Of a DNA stretch of 64,000 nucleotides, positions 55,706 through 64,000 are shown piece by piece. The translations under genes and the position numbers were made by a program. Source of the stretch: Rhizophlyctis rosea (taxonomy: Eukaryota; Chytridiomycota; Chytridiomycetes; Rhizophlyctidales; Rhizophlyctidaceae); assembly GCA_027596075.1 (NCBI GenBank), contig JADGJC010000027.1, positions 282 through 64,281 of the forward strand. Reading direction: 5' to 3'. The notes under the pieces were generated by a model, which was not told the DNA's origin, did no database searches, and saw nothing but the letters and a program-made list of their open reading frames with translations. Numbering within the stretch: the first letter of the stretch is position 1; each line of letters begins with the position of its first letter.

Positions 55706-57963
55706 ATGGCTGAAGATGCCACCGTTGCTTTATCACATACCCCTCTCACCAGTGAGGCACCAGCAGTCGTCGCTGAAGAACTCCAGACATTCCCGTTCGC
55801 ATCGGTAGACCCGACGCGAGGACCGACGTTTTGGCTTCGCCCGACCGCAAATGGAGGCCAAGAGATTGTTGTTCAAACTGATCCGTCACAAACGCACGAG
55901 CTTCTCACCGCTGCGCCGGTAACGACAGACGGGACGCAACCGCAGGAGAGTCCGGCTGTGGAACCGTCGACGACAGTACAGGCACTGCAACAGCAACTCC
56001 AACAGCTACAACAACAGCCTCTTCAGCAGATCGCAGCCCAGCTCCTACCCAACGGACAACTAGCCGTACCTACTCCCACCCAACTCCTCCAAACCACGTC
56101 CTCGGCGGCCGCCCAAATCTACCGTGTTCCCTTTCCCGCAAACCACGCCATCGCACAACTATCATCCGACGGACAAAGATGGCAGGTCTTCCGAGCGGAT
56201 GATGCAACTGCTCCAGGGGTGACGGCAACAGCACAGGCGGCGTTGGCGCAAGCACAGTTGGGGTTGGGCACTCCGTTGGTATTGGGATTGATGCCTACGC
56301 CGCCAGATTCACCCGCAGGATCGGCATATGCACAGACGGCGTTTGCGACTCCCCGTCCGTTTGATCCGAGAATATTTGCAACGGCAGCGGCGGCGGCGGC
56401 GTTGAGCGCATCGCCGAGACGGTCACAGGTAGATGTTGGGGAAATTGTTGTCAACGGGAAGAAGATGTTTCCATGTCCGGATTGTGGTCATAACTTCACA
56501 CGAAAGTTCAATCTCAAGGAGGTGTGTGTTCTTATGCGAGGAGATGATCAATATGCTATTGTGCTGACATTTGCTCATCAGCATATGCAAGTACATGACA
56601 CGCAGCGCAGTAGAGAGTTCAAATGTGAAGAATGTGGACGAGCATGTATGTTTCGCTCCTTTTCCGTCAGGCTCCCTTGACTATACCTGACGTGTTTTTG
56701 ATAGATTTTCGACTGGCAGACCTTGAACGCCATCGCAAAAACCACTCATCAACACCCAACATTATGTGTGCATGCGGAGCAAAGTTCCGTCGTGGACCTC
56801 AATATCGACGGCATCACGAAAAGTGTGGGGTGGCGGCTGCAGCGCTTGCCCAAGCAGCGACGGCAACAACGGAGGGACAGGATTTGGCGGGGTCGGTTTA
56901 CATCAGTCCTGGCGGAACACCAGTGGACGGAAGCCCACTTTCTACCGCAACGTTTGATGTAGCCCAGTTGCATGAGCATTTCCAGGGACTGGAGGGGCTG
57001 AAATTGGATGGGTTGGAGCATTTGACGCAGGCGGATTTCCAGCCTATTGAGGCGATTGATGGGATTGATGGGACGCATGTCGAGGGTGATGGGGCGACGC
57101 CTTCGCAAGATACCTTGGAGATTGGGGCGGGGCGGGAAGGAGAGGGACAGTCGTTGAATGGGGTGTTTGAGGAGGATGGGGTGGGACAGGAGAGATCGGC
57201 GGGTGGAGGGAAAGGGGGGTTGCAACATGTTGGGGAGTTGCATGAGGGAGGCTTGGGTGTGAATGGCTTACAACCTAACGGGGTCCTATCACACGATGTG
57301 GAGTTCCATACGGATGGACTACTGCATCAGGATTTGCCGGTGGATTTGCATCGGGAACTTGGGTTGGAGGAGTCGTTGGGGGTTGTGGTGGAACATCTGG
57401 AGGAGGATGGGTTGCAACATCATCTCGAGGGGGAGGGGTTGTTTTCCAACACGGGCACGCCCAATGATGGAATATATTCCGAAAACGGGGATTTCGAAAC
57501 GGAAGGGATGGGCGGTGGAGTCGAGGCGGCAGGTGCGGGGGATGAGGGGGAAGTGGAGGGTGAGGTCGGGGATGGGAATGGGACGTCTCTTCATCCCGTG
57601 GTGGATAGTGGGATTGGGGATTTGGGTCATGAATTGATCCATTTGAGTGAGGACGAGGGGATGAGTGGGACGGAGGCGGAGATTGTTGTTGGTGGGTTTG
57701 GTGGAGTGGGAGGGGGAGGAGGAGGAGNNNNNNNNNNGGCCTGCGGGGGTGGGGGAGGAGCCGACACGACGGATGGGGGAGAAGTTTGGGGGGGAAGGGG
57801 AGGGGGAGGAGGAGGAGGAGGAGGAGGAGGGGCGATTCGTCGGTTGATGGGAAGAGCGGGAGTTGCGGCGAGGAGTTCTGCAGCTCCGTATCAGTTGAAA
57901 CAGGAGCAGGTGGGAGTGCTACTGGTTCAGCAGAGTGAGGCGGGGTTGAATCTTGTTGTGTAA
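55706..57963 (+). CDS. C2H2 zinc-finger protein with Gln-rich N-terminus
   Basis: Three exons (55706-56521, 56582-56645, 56705-57963). The N-terminus holds a Gln-rich segment (LQQQLQQLQQQPLQQIAAQ), an Ala tract, and then adjacent zinc fingers: FPCPDCGHNFTRKFNLKEHMQVH, FKCEECGRAYFRLADLERHRKNH and a shorter CACGAKFRRGPQYRRHHEKC. This architecture fits a DNA-binding transcription factor. The C-terminal 400 residues are Gly/Glu/Leu/His-rich with acidic repeats (ELHEGGLGVNG, EHLEEDGLQHHLEGEGL). A 10-N gap at 57728-57737 lies inside a GGA/GGG tract, so the frame after the gap is uncertain: one frame ends AGLNLVV at 57963, another reads EEEEEEEGRFVG and stops near 57845. Confidence 0.8.
57728..57737. 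other. Assembly gap (10 N)
   Basis: Ten N bases inside a coding G-rich tract. The true length, and so the reading frame beyond, is unknown. Confidence 0.95.
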
Positions 57964-59796
57964 TGAGAGTGTTTGTTATGCTTTTGTGTAGATAATTTGT
58001 AGGAAGTTCAAAGTGGGGTTGGTTGGAATGTTCTGCTAGCGTCCTTTCTCACGGAGGAGGGATGCCGTGCCGTTCACTTTCTGTTTATAATCTTTTGGGT
58101 TGCGAAGCATTTCAACGTAACAATAACTTACTTGCAATGGTAATTTACTTGCTGCACAGATGTTTTGGTCTTGCTCTGATTGTGTGGGTTTGGGGAATGT
58201 GAATTCTCAGACTTCTTTGGTATCATTTTACCATTCATTGTCTGGATTGGCAACAAAGTGACCGTTCCATTTCATCTCTATGCACTACCGATGAATGAAT
58301 ACTTCATCATGCCTGTCCAACTACACTGTATTACTTACTTCCACATAGCGACTGCCTGAACATAAACAGCATCTATCGTAGGATGATCTGCACATGTGTG
58401 CATAGTCCCCAAAAAAATAATCGCCCACAGGGTGACACAAAGTCAACACTCTCCATTCTGATCATTGCCTTGGAGGCACAACATCTCGGAGGGACAATGG
58501 TGCACAAAGTGTTGGAAGGCGGGCTGGCTTGGTTACAACTCTCTCTGGGCGAAGCCGAAGCGTTTCCGCTGTGTGTTGAGCTCTTTTGAAGTTTTTGAGA
58601 ATTGTGCGTTGGTGAATGGGTTTTGAGTGATCAGTCTTTTTTGTTCATATTTTGGTTTATTGTGGACACGCGTAGAGTTGGGTAGGTGGGGGTTTAGACT
58701 TGTGTTATATTGGGTGGGCGGCTCGCCGGTGTCTGCGTTCCTGCAGTTCGACCGTGTCATTTCGTTGGGTATGAGGATTCTCATGCAGTTTGGAACTTCT
58801 TTACAGGGCATCGATTCCACATAACTTTTGGGTAGCAAAGGTACTTGTTTAGGTGATAGCGTGGTTTGCAGAAAGAGACGCAACTGGTCGAATGCAGATT
58901 GAGACCAAGTCACCCTTTCACCCCATAATCCCCTGAAAATAACAGCTCGTTTTCTTAGACGTCCCGCGATACAATATCCTCCGTAACCAGAACTGACGGC
59001 ACACACCGAATCTCGCCACCTTGACGTAATAGCAAACCATCGCTTCTCTGGTTGGACAACTCCGCCCCGCCTCCGTTCCCACGCCATAGTTGTTAACAAC
59101 CCCGATCATAGGAAACATATGCAGTTCCCCGTCCGGACATAACGCCACAAATCATTTCCTGCAGAGACGACTGGGTAGTCGATTTGTTGTTTGCGAACGT
59201 AAGCATGATAGGGGTATTCTTTGTTGCTGGGGAGGCGAACGGGGCCGAATTTTGCTATGGGGGCGGAACATCAAACCATGTGGAAGTTCTGGAATATCTG
59301 ACCAATCCAGCCTCCTTCCCCCCAATCGCGCTGATTTATTGTGTTGGTGTATTGGTTTGCAGGCTTCTCCAATCCATACAGACCACTCAGACCCCTTTTT
59401 TTCGTCGCTCGCTCCGCGTTTCTTGGTCAAAACCTTTTGGTCTCGGCAATTTTTTACATCCCTTTCGCGCGGTGCATATTCTTACTCGGACACGAAAGGG
59501 TTTCTTTGACTTACTGTATCTTGTGCGGCTTGCGTTTGGTGTGAGTATTGTAGATGGGAGCTGACGGGGTTCGGTGTTCGAGAGATACGTGACGTGTGAC
59601 GAGATTTCGCGTGTGCTTGCTCATTAACATATGTATTGACCTTTGTGTGCGTCAATAGGTTTCATAAATCATACCCGGCCTGTCAGAAGTTATATCAATT
59701 ATCATACATATTACATATCGAGGTTGATATTGGAGCGGTTAGCTATCATTTATATAACTTTGATCGTGTTTTGACCCTCTATATCAGACTAGGAAA
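57964..59796. other. Intergenic, about 1.8 kb
   Basis: Upstream region of the G-beta gene. Open frames on both strands look random. No gene supported. Confidence 0.4.
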
Positions 59797-61072
59797 ATGG
59801 GGGATATCGCAGAAAGAATCGCCGCTGCGCGGAAAGAAGCTGAAGCTTTGAAGGAAAGGATCAAGCAAAAGAAGGATGCTCTCGCCGATACAACATGTGA
59901 GTTCAAACCTCATTTGCAATTCATCATAATTCGCCTAATTCATCAATATGCGATAATAGTGAAGGCCGTCGCCGCAGAACTGGAACCCCTACCACGCATA
60001 GTCATGAAAGTCCGACGAACACTGAAGGGTCATTTGGCTAAGATCTACGCTATGCACTGGGCATCCGACAAACGGCATCTTGTCAGTGCCTCCCAAGACG
60101 GAAAACTCATCGTATGGGACGCCTACACAACCAACAAAGTCCACGCCATTCCCCTCCGCTCATCCTGGGTCATGACCTGCGCATACGCCCCCTCCGGAAA
60201 CTACGTCGCCTGCGGTGGCCTCGACAACATCTGCTCAATCTACAACCTGAAAACAAAGGAAGGGTCCGTGAAAGTTGCGAGGGAGTTGAGTGCCCATACG
60301 GGGTACCTCTCTTGCTGCAGATTCATTAGTGACAGGCAGATTTTGACGAGTTCGGGTGATATGAGCTGTATGCTTTGGGATATTGATGCGGGGATGAAGA
60401 CGCTTGAGTTTACGGATCATACTGGGGATGTTATGTCTTTGTCGCTGTCGCCGGACAAGAATATCTTTGTCAGTGGTGCTTGTGATGCTACTGCCAAGGT
60501 TTGGGATATTCGTACGGGTCGCTGTGTACAGACGTTCACTGGTCACGAATCCGACATCAACGCAGTGCAGTACGTGTTCAGGATTCCTTTTCCGCCAATT
60601 CCAACCGTAAAATCAACTGAATTCCCTCGCCTTCCTCCAACAGATTCTTCCCCAACGGCGACGCCTTCGGCACCGGATCCGACGACGCCTCCTGCCGCCT
60701 CTTCGACCTTCGCGCCGACCGCGAACTCAACCAATACACCCACGACAACATTCTCTGCGGCATCACCTCCGTCGCCTTCTCCATCAGTGGTCGCCTCCTC
60801 TTTGCCGGTTACGACGACTTCAACTGCAATGTGTGGGATACGCTCAAGGGTGAGCGGGTCGGCGTCCTTGCCGCGCACGAGAACCGCGTGTCGTGCCTTG
60901 GTGTGTCGAGTGATGGTATGGCGCTTTGCACGGGAAGTTGGGATTCGTTGCTGAAGGTATGTGCTTACATTGTGGTGATGACGATTTGCGTTTTGGGTTT
61001 GCTCTGGTTTGGTGAGTTTCTGTTGTAAATGATTTGAGCTGACGTTGTGTGTATGATCACAGGTCTGGGCGT
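59797..61072 (+). CDS. Heterotrimeric G-protein beta subunit
   Basis: Four exons (59797-59896, 59960-60569, 60644-60956, 61061-61072) encode 344 residues. The N-terminal helix ([20 protein letters not shown]) is the coiled coil that pairs with G-gamma. Then come seven WD40 repeats: [94 protein letters not shown] and WDSLLKVWA. These match conserved G-beta positions closely, and the protein has the expected length of about 340-350. It signals with G-alpha and G-gamma at the plasma membrane. The last coding exon is just 12 bases (VWA plus stop). Confidence 0.96.
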
Positions 61073-62425
61073 AAGCCATATCTTGATCGAAGGACAAACA
61101 AAAGAAGTACGTTTGTAGTGCGGTGTTATGGGCTTCGAAGCAGCAAAAAGAGTGAGAACAAGCTATGTTTTCTCGGGAGCTTAGGGCGAAGAGCTCGAAA
61201 TTTGTAGAGAGTAGAGTTGGGCGGAGAGGGACGTTGGCGGTTTAGGCGGAACCGCACTTGTGTAGTAGATTTTAGCATTTCTTTTCTTCCTTTTCTTTCC
61301 TTCTGGAAAAACATCGCGTTGAACTTCTACAGTTTTTTACTTCTTATACCTGGGGTGGTGAGGGGTGGAACCTTCTTTCTGTGTGAACTTGTTTTCTAAT
61401 TTCTTGTGTGTGCGATTGGGGTAAAATATAGTATTTCATGTTTGAATTCGCGCATGTGGGAGATTGAGAGAGTTAGAATCGCATGTTGGGATCGCGCATC
61501 ACGTCAGTCGACAATGCAGTTGTACTGATGGATGGTGGACTTCCCAGTTTTCACCACCAATTCAAAGTCTACTGCAAATAGTGCAAATTCATTGTATTGT
61601 CAGTTGCTTATGGACCGACCACGACAGGGTCGGTCTCATCAAGTCACAGGGACTGGTCCTTCAGAACCAAGACCGCACACAAGTATGGGCAAGACAAGGA
61701 GTTGAGCCTTGTCAAACCTCAAAAGTACCAGAAACACTCCTCAACCATCACCACAACTGCAGCTACAGTCTGCCAGCTCGGTGTCACCCTTATGGAGTCA
61801 AATCCACTAACGGGTTGGGGGTTGGGTGCTACTCCATGAGAGATCATTTACCGCCTTGAGGTGCAGAATAGGGTACTCGACTGTAGGGATCTCACTCGTA
61901 GAGTGGTGCAGAAGGGGATGTAAGGGGAGGAAGCTTGCCTCCAGATCAGAGACAAAAATTGCCAAAAAAAATGTAGCCCATCTTACGACCGACTCCCTCA
62001 GAATAAAAATTATGAGCCGGAGATACCGTGGGCTTGTTGGATAACATGCTGTTCGGAAGCTCCCAGCATGGAAATGACGATTGCCCTCAGTGAAGAGAGC
62101 GGCGTCATGTCCTTGCCAAAGGAGCCCGGTAAGAACAAAGAATCGGCAAGAGAGGGAGGGTTGGACTGCTTTTTATGTTTGTTGGGAGTGGTGTGGCGTT
62201 GGTGGTGTGGGCGAATGAGGTGTGAGGCTTGGGGTTGTGGTGGGATTTGGGGACTTGTTCGTTGAAACGCGTTTCGACTTTTCCATGCTATTTTTGGCAC
62301 GTAGGAATTTATTTGCTGCCTTCACGACTGGACAATAGAGAGCAACAAGGCCAGACGAATATACGAATAGAGTACTGTTTCTTGAACACACCGTGCGAGC
62401 TACACCTTTTATTAGCCGCCGCGTA
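61073..62425. other. Intergenic, about 1.35 kb
   Basis: No gene supported. Confidence 0.4.
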
Positions 62426-63033
62426 ATGGTCCGCTTCAAAAACCGCTACATCCTTATCGAAGTAACCTGGGACGATGGTCGCATCCTCGAATCCCTAGAC
62501 GAGCGCGCCATAAAGAAAGCCCTCAAAGAAAGCATAGAAACAAACTTTGGCGACTATGGGGACGGGATCGTGGCGGGGAGTTTGAGTGGTATGTTTGAAG
62601 GTTCCAAAAATCACCCAATATCATCCGCCATACCTCGCAATGTGACCGACGCGTTCTTTGTTTACAGTAAAATACTTCAGCCCATTCACAAATGTTGCCA
62701 TCCTCCGCGTTGCACGAGACCATCTACAAATGGTCTGGGCCGCAATAACGTTCATAACAAGCATACAGAAACGGTCTTGTATTGTTCGTGTCGTGCACGT
62801 TAGTGGAACCATAAGGTCCGTCCAGAAGGTGGCGATTCAACGTGGGAAGGAGGTGTTGTTCGAGTTGGAGAAGCGGGGCGTTTTGAAAGGTGAGATCCAT
62901 AGGCGATTTGCTGGGCGATGGATGATTCTGTCAGTTTTGGATGTTGATGCTTTTTCTGTTTCTTTCCGCAGAGGGTCGTTCAGAGCAATTGACATCGCAG
63001 GCGGAAACTGATGTCATGGCTTTGGATTTGTGA
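62426..63033 (+). CDS. POP5: RNase P/MRP protein subunit POP5
   Basis: Three exons (62426-62588, 62668-62889, 62972-63033) encode 148 residues. Starts MVRFKNRYILIEVTWDDG, the classic POP5 N-terminus, and continues IKKALKESIETNFGDYGDG, SLSVKYFSPFTNVAILRVARD, VWAAITFITSI and FRVLHVSGTIR-like VRVVHVSGTIRSVQKVAI. POP5 is a small RNA-binding subunit shared by nuclear RNase P (tRNA 5' processing) and RNase MRP (rRNA processing). Length and order of motifs fit the fungal family. The short tail after LEKRGVLK is divergent. Confidence 0.94.
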
Positions 63034-63422
63034 ATCCGCATGTTGGGTCATCGATGTGTTATACCTTAGATAATGATACCCCAAGCTGTAGATAATAATC
63101 TAGTCCACTCTAGGCGTTTGTAGAAAGATGTTGTTTATTCATAGTCATGTACATATATCCCGCGGATAGAACCACTCATGAACCGCAAAGTTATTTGCCT
63201 GACACAAATCATGCATATTCGGACCGTAGATTGACAATGAGTACACAGGATATATTTCAGTACAAGTTCTGGTAATCTACATGTATATGTTCTCCAACAC
63301 TTCCGGTCCAGCAAAAGTCTCTGCAGGATATCTATATATACCGGGTCCCTGCAGCTATCATGTCTTCCGGGATCCCCCCATGGCACTTTCCTCCGATGCA
63401 ACGATGCTCCTCAGTAACCAAC
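63034..63422. other. Convergent spacer
   Basis: Between the stops of POP5 and the surface-protein gene. No gene seen. Confidence 0.45.
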
Positions 63423-64000
63423 CTACATCGCCATGAACAACCCAGCAATGATAGACCCAGCCAGCGCCAAACCACCCGCAACAGCGTTCATACCCGCCCC
63501 TGATCCAGAACCCTGAGTCGTGCCAGTGCTAGTGGGAGAGCTGGCAGCCGTACCAGTGGTCAAGCTTTGGGTAGTAGTAGTGGTAGTGGCGGTAACGTTC
63601 TCAACGGTAGGAGTGCTGTTCCTGACGAAACCAGTGGCAGCATCCCAGTAACTGAACCCGGACCGGTCGACCATTCCCATGGTGGCGAAGCAACCGGCGG
63701 TGTCGTTCTTCACGTTGCAGGGGTCGCCGAGTTGTTGCTCGCCGTCACAGATACGCATACAGAAGATACCGTCACCGGCTTGTTCGACGTAGTGGACGAG
63801 ACCGGCGTGCTTGGAGGAATCGGTACCGGAGTACGGCTCCTTACCGCAGTTGTTGAATGGGACATCGTCGACTAAATTGAATTGAAATTATGTTACTTCG
63901 CTTGTACCGATATGAAAGAATGCGGGCGACCACAAAGGCGCTTCATCAAACTCACATTGTCCTCCATCGTCATAAGCACCAGGAGCAGATCCAATACAGT
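63423..64000 (-). CDS. GPI-anchored cysteine-rich surface protein, 5' end outside window
   Basis: Two exons seen (64000-63956 and 63871-63423); the N-terminus lies beyond the window. The visible mature part (GSAPGAYDDGGQ, VPFNNCGKEPYSGTDSSKH, GDGIFCMRICDGEQQLGDPCN, GCFATMGM) has six or so Cys and is followed by a Thr/Ser-rich stalk (ENVTATTTTTTQ) with N-glycosylation sites NST and NVT. A GSGSGAGMN omega-like region and a final hydrophobic stretch (AVAGGLALAGSIIAGLFMAM) complete a GPI-anchor signal. Cell-wall or cell-surface location. No known function. The plus-strand frame here is a shadow of this gene. Confidence 0.75.

Noticed and set aside
58533..59099. 188-codon minus-strand frame
   Set aside because: No features and random-looking composition.
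63567..63875. Plus-strand frame at the window end
   Set aside because: Shadow of the GPI-anchored protein gene on the other strand.
1..64000. CRISPR arrays, insertion sequences, operons
   Set aside because: The intron-rich eukaryotic gene structure makes these irrelevant; no regular spacer-repeat array is seen.

Overview
The window reads as nuclear DNA of a zoosporic fungus, most likely a chytrid. Most recognisable genes are broken by short GT-AG introns of about 55-130 bases. The gene set is fungal: a Mep-type ammonium transporter, an OCH1-type glycosyltransferase, a DUF7918 protein and a GPI-anchored surface protein. An intraflagellar-transport gene (IFT38/CLUAP1) and a calcyphosin-like EF-hand gene show that the organism makes a flagellum. 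A long WW-motif repeat protein with an F-box-like start resembles families I associate with chytrids. The species cannot be named from sequence alone. Two 10-base runs of N (34493-34502 and 57728-57737) mark assembly gaps beside G-rich tracts. Exon borders were read by eye and may be off by a few bases.

Bases 1 to about 25 kb are accessory-rich and loosely packed. They hold a frameshifted nuclease-like gene with a poly-Glu tract, an unrecognised multi-exon gene, a DUF7918 gene, a weak trace of a retroelement, a tandemly duplicated promoter-like region without a gene, and a small membrane protein with three LPxY motifs. They also hold two related, decaying genes (10.3-11.1 kb and 21.0-22.1 kb) that pair a ubiquitin-like header with a trypsin-like domain carrying Cys where Ser is usual. 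Between these lie ordinary metabolic genes: a quinone-oxidoreductase-like MDR enzyme, the ammonium transporter (with three GATAAGACA sites upstream), a mARC-like MOSC protein and a protein with four L/PPxY motifs. A 361-base tandem duplication follows at 24.1-24.8 kb.

Bases 25.8-43.7 kb carry the WW-repeat protein, an ABHD12-like hydrolase, a peroxisomal acyl-CoA oxidase ending in the import signal SRL, about 3 kb with little coding signal, a GT32 glycosyltransferase, PEX7, a TM9SF protein and an endonuclease/exonuclease/phosphatase-family enzyme. Acyl-CoA oxidase and PEX7 both belong to the peroxisome.

Bases 44.3-64 kb are dense housekeeping DNA: a macrodomain protein, IFT38 divergent from the calcyphosin-like gene, orotate phosphoribosyltransferase divergent from RPAP3, a Myb-repeat gene with an in-frame TGA, a C2H2 zinc-finger protein, a heterotrimeric G-protein beta subunit, the RNase P/MRP subunit POP5, and a GPI-anchored cysteine-rich protein cut by the window end.
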